Assembly: GCF_002304005.1 (NCBI RefSeq)
Contig: NZ_MRCQ01000014.1
Location: forward strand, 98,192-162,191
Origin: Flavobacterium sp. ACN6
Lineage (GTDB): Bacteria > Bacteroidota > Bacteroidia > Flavobacteriales > Flavobacteriaceae
Direction: 5' to 3'
Length of the DNA: 64,000 nt
The position numbers were made by a program, and so were the translations under genes. Positions 1 to 9,440 of the stretch are shown one piece after another. The notes under the pieces are model-generated. The model was given only the letters and a program-made list of their open reading frames with translations. It was not told the origin of the DNA and searched no databases. The first letter of the stretch is position 1, and every line of letters starts with the position of its first letter.

Positions 1-334
1 CATCCATTATAGCCTCCACCATTTCATCGGTGAAAGGTATTAGCCTGCCTGTTGTACTTCCGCTCTGAAATATATTTTCAGAAACAAATCTAATCTGAGC
101 AGTTAGTTCAGAAACTGAATTAACAGGGTCGTACTTTTTACAGTAAATATCCAGAGCCTCATACAGTTTCTTGCCTTTTAAATCAAATGGGTTAGCTCGA
201 TTTGCAGGATACTGATTTTCAACAGCTGTTTGTTCAGCTGTACTTAATAAATTTTCTGCTGTTTCAAAATCTGCATTAGTAGAACATGAAATAAGAAAAA
301 CTGATGTGATAATGCATAATAAAATGGTTTTCAT
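1..334 (-). CDS. Putative lipoprotein, C-terminus cut by window edge
   Basis: The reading frame starts at the ATG at 334 and is still open at base 1, so the C-terminus lies outside the window. The first 18 residues (MKTILLCIITSVFLISCS) form a lipoprotein signal with a lipobox ending in Cys17. The mature part seen here (about 95 residues) is polar and has no motif I recognise. A membrane-anchored periplasmic or surface lipoprotein is the only inference supported. It is transcribed away from the AraC-type regulator at 665, which may or may not control it. Confidence 0.75.
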   Translation of the reverse strand, partial: MKTILLCIITSVFLISCSTNADFETAENLLSTAEQTAVENQYPANRANPFDLKGKKLYEALDIYCKKYDPVNSVSELTAQIRFVSENIFQSGSTTGRLIPFTDEMVEAIMD

Positions 335-402
335 GATTAGTGGTTTGAATGTGAACAGGAATTTCTTCCCGAGTCCCTTTCATCCGGATAAGCAGAACTT
401 TT

Positions 403-427
403 CTCCAGCACCCTGCTGGAGGTTTTT
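403..427 (+). terminator. Perfect 8-bp hairpin followed by a T-rich run
   Basis: CTCCAGCA (403-410) and TGCTGGAG (414-421) form a perfect stem with a 3-nt loop, followed by GTTTTTGC. It looks like a factor-independent terminator on the plus strand, yet no plus-strand gene precedes it. It may instead be a hairpin in the 5' region of the minus-strand lipoprotein. The rest of the 335-664 gap between the two divergent genes is AT-rich and shows nothing else. Confidence 0.35.
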
Positions 428-664
428 GCTTTTGAATTCATGACAAATCTATCCTGCTTAAAAATCTCCCGCAAGTCTATATCTACGGATTTTCGGCATT
501 TTAAGTACGGATTTTCGAGAAATCCATAGTACATTTCTCATAAAAACAAACTATTTTTCAATCGTTTATGTTATTTTTATATTTATTTAAAGTAAACTAA
601 TTCCGAGAATTATCCATTGCGGTTATAGAATTATCCCTGCATAATCTCCCTAACTCCCATACCA

Positions 665-2362
665 ATGAAGAGACAAAATTTACTTTTATTATTTCTATTG
701 TTTTATGGCGCAGTCTCGGCACAGAAAAGCACTTACAGCGCGCCCGATTCATTAAAAAATAAAGATTATGACTATCTGGATGATCGATTTTATGAACTTA
801 AAAGAGACAGTTCGCGTGCATCCGTTTATGCATTTACTTTTTTATATAAAGCAAAAAAAGAGCAGAACTGGAAAGAAATCATAAACGGTTACCAAAACCT
901 TATGCTGATCTCACCTGAAAAACTGAGGTTGACTTATACCGACAGCATGATTTATGTCTCGAAGAAATCAAAAGATGATGCACTTATCGGCTCTGCATAC
1001 CTCAGCAAAGGCACTGCCTATTATGGAATGAAATTGCACCAGCAGGCGATGGATAATTATCTGACTGCAAATAGCTACATATCAAAAACTAAAGATCAAT
1101 ATCTTGTCCATAAAGTAAAATACTGTATAGCACTGACTAAATTCTATATTGGTTTTTATGACGAAGCAGTCTCACTTTTGCAAGAATGTATCGAATACTA
1201 TAAAGAAAGAAATCCAAGACCTTATCTAAACACGCTTCATTCCCTTGGGCTATGTTACAACAAATTGGGAAATTACGGAAAGTGTACTGAAATAAATGAG
1301 CTGGGCTCAGTAGAAAGCAAAAGGCTGAAAATAGAAGAAATGATTCCTTACTTCAATCACTCCGAAGGAATCAATGAGTACTTCAAAAAGAACTACGGGG
1401 CATCCATTAAACATATCGAATCGTCAATGGAAACCATTAATAAAAATAATGATTTTGCAAATGAAGCTATTGGATACTTTTATATGGGAAAGAGTTACTG
1501 GTCACTGCAGCAAAAGGAAAAAGCTGCGCAATACTTCGTGAAAGTAGATAAAATCTTTAATGATAAAAAATATCTAAGACCAGATTTGAGACAGTCTTTT
1601 GAACTCATGATTAGCTATTATAAAACCAAAAAAGATATAGATAAGCAGTTATATTACATTGACCAGCTCTTGAAGGCCGATACACTTCTAAGAGAAACTA
1701 ATCAATACATCATTGGTAAAATTCACAAACAGTATGATACAAAAGAACTCATACTTGAAAAAGAAAGAATAGCAAAAGAAAATGAGAGCATTACTGCAGA
1801 GCTGCTCTGGGAAAAATACTATGACCTTATTTTTGCAGGCATAATTTTGATATTGTTTATTGTCACAGTAACAATTACTTATCGTCACTACAAAACCAGA
1901 AAAACATATAGTAAAAACTATCAGATGCTTATGCAAGAGCTTGATACAGCCAAAGGCAGTACTAAAGCCAAAATAAAAAAAGCTCCCCTTAAAAATATAA
2001 GTCCAGATACGACCGCCCATTTATTAAAGCATCTGGAAAATTTTGAGAAGGAAAATAGGTTTCTGGAAAAAGACTGGAATCTCACCAGTCTATCCACTGC
2101 TTTTAAAACGAATCCAAAATATTTAGCCAGTGTACTAGATCATTCTAGGGACAAAGGTATAACCGAATATATTAACAGCCTTCGGATTGACTACATTTTA
2201 TATCTGTTACGAAAGGAGTCAAAATTCAGGAATTACACTTATGCAGCACTAGCAGAAGAAGCAGGTTTCAGTACTACAGAGCGCTTTACTAAAGCTTTTT
2301 TGGCAAGTACAGGTATATCTCCAACATATTTCATTGAAAAACTCAAAAAAGAAAAACTCTAA
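665..2362 (+). CDS. TPR-containing AraC-family membrane regulator
   Basis: The 565-residue protein has a signal peptide (residues 1-20, ending VSAQ), a long helical TPR region in the periplasm (about 60-340), a coiled segment, one transmembrane helix (about 386-406) and a cytoplasmic C-terminus with an AraC-type double helix-turn-helix (about 478-563; includes YAALAEEAGFSTTERFTKAF). This layout, periplasmic TPR sensor joined through the membrane to an AraC output domain, is common in Flavobacteria. It probably senses an envelope signal and controls transcription; the targets are unknown. It is followed by the Hc1-like gene after 74 bp. Confidence 0.88.
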   Translation: MKRQNLLLLFLLFYGAVSAQKSTYSAPDSLKNKDYDYLDDRFYELKRDSSRASVYAFTFLYKAKKEQNWKEIINGYQNLMLISPEKLRLTYTDSMIYVSKKSKDDALIGSAYLSKGTAYYGMKLHQQAMDNYLTANSYISKTKDQYLVHKVKYCIALTKFYIGFYDEAVSLLQECIEYYKERNPRPYLNTLHSLGLCYNKLGNYGKCTEINELGSVESKRLKIEEMIPYFNHSEGINEYFKKNYGASIKHIESSMETINKNNDFANEAIGYFYMGKSYWSLQQKEKAAQYFVKVDKIFNDKKYLRPDLRQSFELMISYYKTKKDIDKQLYYIDQLLKADTLLRETNQYIIGKIHKQYDTKELILEKERIAKENESITAELLWEKYYDLIFAGIILILFIVTVTITYRHYKTRKTYSKNYQMLMQELDTAKGSTKAKIKKAPLKNISPDTTAHLLKHLENFEKENRFLEKDWNLTSLSTAFKTNPKYLASVLDHSRDKGITEYINSLRIDYILYLLRKESKFRNYTYAALAEEAGFSTTERFTKAFLASTGISPTYFIEKLKKEKL

Positions 2363-2436
2363 ATCTCCTATATAATAATGGCCTAGATTCAATTTACTTT
2401 TTACTTTTGCGCTGTAATTAAAAAAAACAGAAAACC

Positions 2437-2613
2437 ATGAAAGATCTATTAGCAAAAATTGTTGCTGAAATCGAAACATTCAAAACAGAATCTGAATCAT
2501 TATCAGAAAAAGGAGTTAAAGCTGCAGGAGCAAGAGCCCGCAAATCATCTTTAGAAATTGAAAAACTTTTAAAAGAGTTTAGAAAAGTTTCGATCGAAGA
2601 ATCTAAAAAATAG
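2437..2613 (+). CDS. Histone H1-like (Hc1 family) small protein
   Basis: This 58-residue protein starts MKDLLAKIVAEIETF and contains the motif KGVKAAGARARKSSLEIEKL, followed by FRKV. The sequence matches the small, Lys/Ala-rich Hc1-type histone-like proteins that are nearly universal in Flavobacteria. These are thought to bind DNA and help organise the nucleoid. The size is typical of the bacteroidete members, shorter than chlamydial Hc1. A clear terminator follows at 2626-2653, so it is probably a single-gene transcript. Confidence 0.85.
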   Translation: MKDLLAKIVAEIETFKTESESLSEKGVKAAGARARKSSLEIEKLLKEFRKVSIEESKK

Positions 2614-2625
2614 TTTGTTTTTTTA

Positions 2626-2655
2626 AAAGTCCTTCCAATTTGCGAAGGACTTTTT
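2626..2655 (+). terminator. Rho-independent terminator after Hc1-like gene
   Basis: AAAGTCCTTC (2626-2635) pairs perfectly with GAAGGACTTT (2644-2653) around an 8-nt loop, and the second arm runs into a T tract. Confidence 0.85.
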
Positions 2656-2748
2656 ATTAATATTCTATTTTTAAGATGTCGCTTTTCAAAACTTTATTAA
2701 CAGATTAAAACTTTTTATATTTTTACAGGAAATTCGTAAAAAAACAAT

Positions 2749-4140
2749 ATGCAAAGAAAATTACTCTTTCAAGTTATAACTATCATTATAATCCTGACCA
2801 ATTATAGCATCTCATCTGCTCAATGCTTTCAAGGAATAAGTGCAGGATATAATCATACCATCGCTTTAAAAGCAGATAATACAATTTGGGCATGGGGAGC
2901 AAATGTCTATGGAAATGTCGGTGACGGCACTACAATTGAAAAAAATAAACCGATACAAATTGGCAGTGATGCAAATTGGATTAGTATTACCTGTGGATGG
3001 TACAATACTCTTGCAATAAAATCAGATGGTACGTTATGGGGCTGGGGAGATAACTATTTAGGCCAGCTGGGCGATGGAACATATACCACTAGAATTTTAC
3101 CGACCCAGATTACAAAAGATAGCGACTGGTCTAAAGTCAGCACACAGCAAAGACATACAATCGCGATAAAAAACAATGGAACATTGTGGGGATGGGGCCA
3201 AAACTATAACGGACAATTAGGAAACGGAACCCGAGATGATGAGAAAGTACCTATTCGAATAGGTTCAGCAGCGAACTGGTCTAAAATCAGCGCCGGTTAT
3301 GAATCTTCTTTTGCTATTAAAATAGATGGAACACTTTGGGCCTGGGGCGGAAATGGTAATGGTCAATTGGGAGACCGCACCAATACCTTCAAAAAAGTAC
3401 CAACTCAAATAGGTACAGATACTGACTGGAATATAATAGATGCTGGCTATGCTCATACACTAGCTATAAAATTAGATGGTACATTATGGAGCTGGGGGTT
3501 TAATCAAACAGGACAGCTTGGCAATGGAAGCACTAGTCTTGGAACTAATAGGCCTACAAAAATTGGTATTGCAAACGATTGGAGTAAAATTAGCGGAGGC
3601 TGGTCTCATAGTCTTGGAATAAAAAATGACGGAACTCTTTGGGCATGGGGACTAAACAGCAGCGGTCAGCTGGGAGACGGAACAAATAGCGACAAAAACC
3701 GCCCCATACAAATTGGAACGGAGAGGGACTGGGAAGAAATTAATGCAGGATGTTATTACAGTACAGCCAGAAAAAAGGATGGATCTCTTTGGGCATGGGG
3801 GCTTAATAAAAACGGGCAGCTTGGTGATGGCACCGCACTTAATAAAAACATACCGACGCTAATTAGCTGTCCCGTAACATTATCCGTTCCCTCCTACATT
3901 ATTAAAAATAATGAAAGTATCAAATTGTATCCTAATCCTACTCCTGATAATTTAAATATTGATTCACAATATAGTATAATACAGACCGTGCTTTTTGATT
4001 CTAATGGCAAGATGATTAAAACAGAATCGCAGAACGCTCTTAAAGCGACTCTTAAACTTGAAGATCTCCCTACAGGAATCTACTTCCTAAAAGTCACAAC
4101 CGATTTTGCATCTACTAGCCATAAAGTAATAAAAGAATAA
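2749..4140 (+). CDS. Secreted RCC1-repeat protein with T9SS sorting domain
   Basis: The 463-residue protein has a signal peptide (about 1-25), then seven RCC1-type repeats of about 50 residues with the recurring core GTLWAWGxNxxGQLGDGT (about 28-370). RCC1 repeats fold as a seven-bladed propeller. The last 75 residues are a type A C-terminal sorting domain (LYPNPTPDNLNI, LPTGIYFLKV, ending HKVIKE), which directs cargo through the type IX secretion system to the surface or medium. The binding partner of the propeller cannot be told from sequence. It stands alone; no obvious terminator follows. Confidence 0.88.
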   Translation: MQRKLLFQVITIIIILTNYSISSAQCFQGISAGYNHTIALKADNTIWAWGANVYGNVGDGTTIEKNKPIQIGSDANWISITCGWYNTLAIKSDGTLWGWGDNYLGQLGDGTYTTRILPTQITKDSDWSKVSTQQRHTIAIKNNGTLWGWGQNYNGQLGNGTRDDEKVPIRIGSAANWSKISAGYESSFAIKIDGTLWAWGGNGNGQLGDRTNTFKKVPTQIGTDTDWNIIDAGYAHTLAIKLDGTLWSWGFNQTGQLGNGSTSLGTNRPTKIGIANDWSKISGGWSHSLGIKNDGTLWAWGLNSSGQLGDGTNSDKNRPIQIGTERDWEEINAGCYYSTARKKDGSLWAWGLNKNGQLGDGTALNKNIPTLISCPVTLSVPSYIIKNNESIKLYPNPTPDNLNIDSQYSIIQTVLFDSNGKMIKTESQNALKATLKLEDLPTGIYFLKVTTDFASTSHKVIKE

Positions 4141-4297
4141 TCTAAAATAATTAAACTAAAGAATTTGTTTGCCTGTGTGATGAGGCATTTCAACTTAATT
4201 TGCAATTAAAAACTTGTAGAAGAGTAAAAAGCTCTAAAGAATCTAAAATAAATTTTATACCTAACATTACAATAGAATGATATTTTTTAAATAATTT

Positions 4298-4537
4298 TTA
4301 TTGACCTATTAACTTAAAAAAATCTGAAAGCTTGACATTCTTTGCCTCACATATTTTATTTAATGTATTCACTGGAATATTATAGTTAACGTTTTCCCTA
4401 TTAAGAGCAGTATTCTTTATTTTTCTTACAATACTTTCTTCTATCCCGTGATCTAAACCGAAGGCGCGCTGAGACTTATAAGATTCAATCCAGTTCTTAT
4501 ATATATAATTACATATTATTTTATTAGCATCGGTCAT
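4298..4537 (-). CDS. XRE-like helix-turn-helix protein
   Basis: From the ATG at 4537 this is a 79-residue protein; an upstream ATG at 4561 would add eight hydrophobic residues and is less likely. The pattern SQRAFGLDHGIEESIVRKIK followed by IPVNTLNKICEAKNVKLSDFF is a Cro/C1-type helix-turn-helix with an unusually spaced centre, a type frequent in Flavobacteria. It is probably a DNA-binding regulator. It sits beside the large inverted repeat at 4702-4770, which is a candidate target. Confidence 0.7.
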   Translation of the reverse strand: MTDANKIICNYIYKNWIESYKSQRAFGLDHGIEESIVRKIKNTALNRENVNYNIPVNTLNKICEAKNVKLSDFFKLIGQ

Positions 4538-4701
4538 TATCGCAAAGAAAAGGCAATGCAAAAAAAATAATGCGCACGAAAATACGCGTTTTAATTTTTT
4601 TTGTTATATTTGTAATGAAATACATATTTTTGCGATACTTCATGAAAAATATTTGAAGCATTCGCTTTGAAACTTGCATTAAAAAACTGGAAAATTTTTA
4701 A

Positions 4702-4770
4702 GCGCGCAAGATGATAAGTGCCAATGCTCACGCCATATAAATATTGGCGTGGGCTCACTTGTTTGCGCGC
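4702..4770. repeat. Large imperfect stem-loop with GC-rich base
   Basis: Nested arms: GCGCGCAA (4702-4709) with TTGCGCGC (4763-4770); AAGTG (4716-4720) with CACTT (4756-4760); CACGCCA (4729-4735) with TGGCGTG (4745-4751). The loop-side string CACGCCATATA recurs as a direct repeat at 4815-4825. The local GC content stands out from AT-rich surroundings. No gene overlaps it in the 4562-5028 gap. It could be an RNA structure, a REP-like sequence or the end of an element. Confidence 0.6.
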
Positions 4771-5028
4771 GGGTCATTCCAGTACCTTTAATGCATTATG
4801 AGTCGAGAACAACCCACGCCATATATTTTTTCTACTCTTCTTTTCTTAGCAATTCTTCTTTATTTCTAATTTTCGTAGTCATCGTTTTTAAACCATGAAA
4901 TATTACTGCCTGTGAAGTAAATTATTAAATATCTTTTTAAGCACAAAAAAGCCCTCTACCTCGTCGCCAAACTAGTATAGAGAGCCTTTAGCCAATTAAA
5001 TTCCATTTAACTAACCAATCCCAATATT

Positions 5029-8000
5029 ATGAATTATTTTTCATTTTACAAGGATGGAAAAGCTCTTTATTGCCTAATTTTTACAGGCATCCTGCTGTCT
5101 TTTTCACCTTTATCAGCCAAAAACTCCAAACGGATTTTCAAAACTTTTTTAAAACAGCATCAGATTCAGGGAACTGTCACTGATGGTAATTCGCCATTGC
5201 CTGGTGTTTCAATTACTGTAAAAAGCAGAACCAATTCTTCTGCAGTAACAGACTACAACGGGCAGTTCTCCCTCACTGCTAATTCCAACGATACGCTTGT
5301 CGTTTCGTTTATCGGATTTAAAAAAGCCGTGGTTCCTTTATTAGGAAAAACTAAAATTAACATTGTACTTCAGTATGATACTACAACTCTTCAGGAAGTA
5401 CAGATAAATGCAGGATACTATTCGGTAAAAGAGAAAGCGCGTACCGGAAGCATTTCAAAGATCACCTCAAAGGATATAGAAAAACAGCCGGTCGGAAATG
5501 TTCTTGCGGTTATGCAGGGACGTATGGCAGGTGTTGAGATCATTCAGGACAGCGGATCTCCAGGCGGTGCTTTCCAAATCAAAATCAGAGGGCAGAACAG
5601 TCTTCGTACTGATGCCAATCAGCCGCTTTATATTATAGATGGTGTTCCTTATTCGACAGAGACTATCGGTTCCACTTTAACATCGGGAACCTTACCCACT
5701 ATGACCAGTCCGCTGAATTCTATAAGCCCATCCGAAATTGAAAGCATTGAAGTTTTAAAAGACGCAGATGCAACAGCTATTTATGGCTCAAGAGGTGCTA
5801 ACGGAGTAGTATTGATTACAACAAAAAAAGGAAAATCAGGCAAAACAAAGTTTAATATTAACTCTTCTACATCAATTGGTCATGCAACAAAGATGATTTC
5901 CCTGATGGACACCGCGCAGTATCTTGACATGCGAAAACAGGCGTTTGTAAATGACGGCATTACAATTTATCCTGCCAATGCATATGATGTCAACGGCACC
6001 TGGGATCAAAACCGTTACACTGACTGGCAGAAAGAGCTTATTGGGGGAACAGCACAAATCCTAAACCTTGAGGCTTCAGTTTCTGGAGGCACAGTCAAAA
6101 CACAATATCTTTTAAGCGGTAACAGCCGAAGCGAAACTACTGTAGTTCCAGGTGATTTCAAATACAACAGAAGCACTGCCCATTTCAGTTTTAATCATAT
6201 CTCGGAAGATGATAAATTCAGACTTAATTTTTCAGCAGTATATACCACACAGAGAAACTTTCAGCCCGGAACCGATCTTACACGAATTTCACGCCTTCTG
6301 GCTCCTAACGCTCCCGCTCTATATGATGCAGATGGAAACCTGAACTGGGAAAAGAACAGCTGGCAGAATCCTTTGGCTGCAAATGAATCTGAATTCAAAA
6401 CCAAAATAAATGATTTGAATGCCAATGCACTGCTTTCCTATAACATTACTCCCGGCCTGCAGCTAAAATCAAGTTTCGGATATACCGACCTGCGTAATTA
6501 TGAAACCATAACCCTGCCCTCAACAATGAATAACCCGTCATTAGGACTTGGCAGTGAAAGTTCTTCCATATACACCAATCTAACACTTAGAAGTTCGTGG
6601 ATTATAGAACCCCAGCTAAACTGGAGTTTTACTATCGGAAAGGGAAAATTTGAAACATTGGCGGGCGGTACTTTTCAAAATCAGACTACTGACAGATTAT
6701 TTCAGTCTGGGTTCGGATTTTCCAGTAACATTCTTATCAATGACCTGGCATCAGCGTCAGTAAAAGTTGTCGATTACAGCGATGTAACCATTTACAAGTA
6801 TCAGGCTTTTTTCGGCAGGATCAATTACAATTATAACGACCGCTATATTATAAATGTTACTGCGAGAAGAGACGGTTCCAGCCGTTTTGGGCCAGGAAAG
6901 CAGTTTGCTGCTTTTGGTGCCGTCGGCGCTGCATGGGTATTCTCTGAAGAAACCTTTCTAAAAAACAATTCTTTATTAAGTTTTGGAAAATTAAGATTCA
7001 GTTACGGTATTACAGGCAACGACCAGATTGGTGACTACCAGTTTCTGGATACGTATGTTTCTTCTGCAAATCTTTATCAAGGAATTACAGGACTTCGCCC
7101 CACCCGTCTTTTCAATCCTGATTTCGGCTGGGAAACTAACAGAAAATTCGAAACAGCCGTTGAAATTGGCATACTGAAAGATCGGATTTTTGCTACAGGC
7201 GCTTTCTACTTGAATTCATCCTCCAATCAGCTGGTGGGTATACCGCTGCCTGGAACAGCCGGATTTACAACCCTCACTTCTAATCTGGATGCCGCGGTTC
7301 AGAACACTGGACTCGAATTTACCCTCAGAACAGTTAACTTGCAGCGCAATAATCTGGAATGGACATCCAGTTTTAATATTTCCGCTAATAGAAATAAACT
7401 TGTTTCTTACCCTGGACTTGAAATTTCATCCAACGCAAACCGCTATCTGGTAGGTGAATCGATAAAAATTACCAAACTGTACCGATTTACAGGCATCGAT
7501 CCTCAGACAAATGCCTACACTTATCTGGATTTCAATAAGGACGGACAGTTCACAATTGCGGATAGGATGGATCTCGTGGATTTAAATCCTAAATATTTCG
7601 GAGGATTGCAGAACCAGCTGACCTACAAAAACCTGCAGCTTGATTTCCTTTTTCAGTTTGTCAGCCAGAAATCATTTTCATACACCCCAGCCACTCCTGG
7701 TACAATGTTCAATCAGCCGGCCGATTTAAATTATTTCTGGCAGCAGCCAGATAATACGGCGGGTTACCAGAATCTGACCACCGGAAGAAACAGTGTACTG
7801 AACACAGCATATTCCCGCTTCACCACTAGTGATGCAGCGGTGGAAGATGCTTCTTATATCAGACTTAAAAGCATCTCATTAACCTATAAGGTTCCGCAGG
7901 TTTTTTCTAAAGATGTGAAATGTGTCCTATATCTTCAGGGGCAAAACCTGCTCACCTTTTCCAAATTTAAGGGCGGAGATCCAGAATACAAGTTTGCAGG

Positions 8001-8052
8001 ATACCTCCCTCCATTAAAAACTTATACCGCAGGAATACAATTAACATTTTAA
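5029..8052 (+). CDS. SusC/RagA-family TonB-linked outer membrane transporter
   Basis: The 1007-residue protein has an N-terminal signal segment, a carboxypeptidase-like domain (about 45-120, IQGTVTDG...LPGVSITV), a plug domain (NVLAVMQGRMAGVEII; DATAIYGSRGANGVVLIT) and a 22-strand-type barrel to the C-terminus, ending in the aromatic IQLTF. Such transporters import large substrates (glycans, peptides) across the outer membrane with energy from TonB, together with a SusD lid. The SusD gene follows after 10 bp and an S9 peptidase after that, which points to peptides rather than glycans. No sigma/anti-sigma pair is adjacent. Confidence 0.95.
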   Translation: MNYFSFYKDGKALYCLIFTGILLSFSPLSAKNSKRIFKTFLKQHQIQGTVTDGNSPLPGVSITVKSRTNSSAVTDYNGQFSLTANSNDTLVVSFIGFKKAVVPLLGKTKINIVLQYDTTTLQEVQINAGYYSVKEKARTGSISKITSKDIEKQPVGNVLAVMQGRMAGVEIIQDSGSPGGAFQIKIRGQNSLRTDANQPLYIIDGVPYSTETIGSTLTSGTLPTMTSPLNSISPSEIESIEVLKDADATAIYGSRGANGVVLITTKKGKSGKTKFNINSSTSIGHATKMISLMDTAQYLDMRKQAFVNDGITIYPANAYDVNGTWDQNRYTDWQKELIGGTAQILNLEASVSGGTVKTQYLLSGNSRSETTVVPGDFKYNRSTAHFSFNHISEDDKFRLNFSAVYTTQRNFQPGTDLTRISRLLAPNAPALYDADGNLNWEKNSWQNPLAANESEFKTKINDLNANALLSYNITPGLQLKSSFGYTDLRNYETITLPSTMNNPSLGLGSESSSIYTNLTLRSSWIIEPQLNWSFTIGKGKFETLAGGTFQNQTTDRLFQSGFGFSSNILINDLASASVKVVDYSDVTIYKYQAFFGRINYNYNDRYIINVTARRDGSSRFGPGKQFAAFGAVGAAWVFSEETFLKNNSLLSFGKLRFSYGITGNDQIGDYQFLDTYVSSANLYQGITGLRPTRLFNPDFGWETNRKFETAVEIGILKDRIFATGAFYLNSSSNQLVGIPLPGTAGFTTLTSNLDAAVQNTGLEFTLRTVNLQRNNLEWTSSFNISANRNKLVSYPGLEISSNANRYLVGESIKITKLYRFTGIDPQTNAYTYLDFNKDGQFTIADRMDLVDLNPKYFGGLQNQLTYKNLQLDFLFQFVSQKSFSYTPATPGTMFNQPADLNYFWQQPDNTAGYQNLTTGRNSVLNTAYSRFTTSDAAVEDASYIRLKSISLTYKVPQVFSKDVKCVLYLQGQNLLTFSKFKGGDPEYKFAGYLPPLKTYTAGIQLTF

Positions 8053-8062
8053 AAGATAAGCA

Positions 8063-9436
8063 ATGAAAAATATAATCCGAACTTTTATGGTCTGCTGTTT
8101 CACATTTATACTGCTGAACTGCGATAATTTCGTTGATGTAGAACTGCCTTCTTCGCAGCTTACAGGGGTGAAAGTCTTTGAGAACATTAAGACTGCCGAG
8201 GCAGCTATGGTCGATATTTATTCCAAAATGCGGGACACTGGCATGTTCTGCGGACTGTCATCAGGCCTGTCTGTCAATATGGGACTTTATGCCGATGAGC
8301 TCACTAACTATACTACTGCTGTAGAAACGGGAGCTATTTATGCCAATGACATGCTTCCCACAGCTGGAGCAACAAGCACATTCTGGAATGACAGTTATCA
8401 TCAGATTTACTGCAGCAATGCCGTTATTGAAGGACTTGAGAAGTCTATGGGAATCCCTGAAAAAGAAAGTGGCAGATTAACTGGAGAAGCACTTTTTACA
8501 CGCGCTTTAATCCACTTTTATCTAGTTAATATTTTTGGTGACATCCCTTATATTACTGTGACAGATTATGAGAAAAATAAACGTGCAGAAAGAACCGCTT
8601 CAGAAATTGTTTATACAAATATTATTAAAGATCTGGTCAAAGCTGTATCGCTGCTTCCGGCAGATTATATCTCTGCAGATCGTGTCCGTCCTAATAAAGC
8701 TGCCGCCCAGGCTCTGCTTTCCAGAGTTTATCTTTACCATGGAGACTGGGCAGAGGCATCCAATGCAGCATCAGCTGTTTTGAACAATCCGCTGTATGTA
8801 TGGGAAAGCAATCTCGATCTTGTATTTTTAAAAGGAAGCCCTTCCACTATCTGGCAGCTCATGCCGAGAAGAACAGGGAACAATACCGATGAAGGCATAA
8901 GTTTTATATTTAATTCGGGACCTCCTGCAACCAGAACACTTAGCACTCAGCTGCTCAATGCATTTGAAATAGGTGATCTCCGAAAGACAAAATGGACGAG
9001 AACAATCAGCTCCGCTTCAAGTTCATGGACGCACGCCTATAAATATAAAAAAAACAGCAATACAGGAAACAGTGTAGAATATTCAATCGTTCTAAGAACT
9101 GCCGAACAGTATCTCATCCGCTCTGAAGCTAGATCTAGACAGGGAGATTTAATAGGAGCCAAAGAAGATTTAAACAAGATTAGAAATACTGCGGGACTTG
9201 GTGATACTCCTGCAACCGATAAAGAAGCTATAATAAAAGCAGTCCTCAATGAAAGACGTGTTGAATTTTTTACCGAATACGGGCATAGATTCTTTGATCT
9301 TAAACGCACTGGAAATCTAGATGCTGTTTTAGCAGTTTCTAAATCAGGATGGAATTCTACAGACAGCTTGTGGCCGATTCCCGAAAAGGAGCTTTTATCA
9401 AATCCTTTTCTGAAACCGCAGAATCCTGGCTATTAA
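8063..9436 (+). CDS. SusD/RagB-family nutrient-binding lipoprotein
   Basis: The 457-residue protein begins with a lipoprotein signal (lipobox LLNC, Cys20) and then helical TPR-like segments. Family features include EALFTRALIHFYLVNIFGDI, the C-terminal LNERRVEFFTEYGHRFFDLK and the ending LWPIPEKELLSNP. SusD-like proteins form the surface lid of the SusC barrel and bind the substrate. It lies 10 bp after the SusC gene and 4 bp before the S9 peptidase gene, so the three are one operon. Length is at the short end for the family. Confidence 0.95.
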   Translation: MKNIIRTFMVCCFTFILLNCDNFVDVELPSSQLTGVKVFENIKTAEAAMVDIYSKMRDTGMFCGLSSGLSVNMGLYADELTNYTTAVETGAIYANDMLPTAGATSTFWNDSYHQIYCSNAVIEGLEKSMGIPEKESGRLTGEALFTRALIHFYLVNIFGDIPYITVTDYEKNKRAERTASEIVYTNIIKDLVKAVSLLPADYISADRVRPNKAAAQALLSRVYLYHGDWAEASNAASAVLNNPLYVWESNLDLVFLKGSPSTIWQLMPRRTGNNTDEGISFIFNSGPPATRTLSTQLLNAFEIGDLRKTKWTRTISSASSSWTHAYKYKKNSNTGNSVEYSIVLRTAEQYLIRSEARSRQGDLIGAKEDLNKIRNTAGLGDTPATDKEAIIKAVLNERRVEFFTEYGHRFFDLKRTGNLDAVLAVSKSGWNSTDSLWPIPEKELLSNPFLKPQNPGY

Positions 9437-9440
9437 AAAA

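Noticed and set aside
337..534. 65-residue minus-strand frame upstream of the lipoprotein
   Set aside because: It contains the hairpin at 403-421 and has no recognisable protein pattern; it fills a divergent promoter region.
4942..4991. Riboswitch or leader before the SusC gene
   Set aside because: The CTCTAC/GTATAGAG pairing is imperfect and short; I cannot name a known leader.
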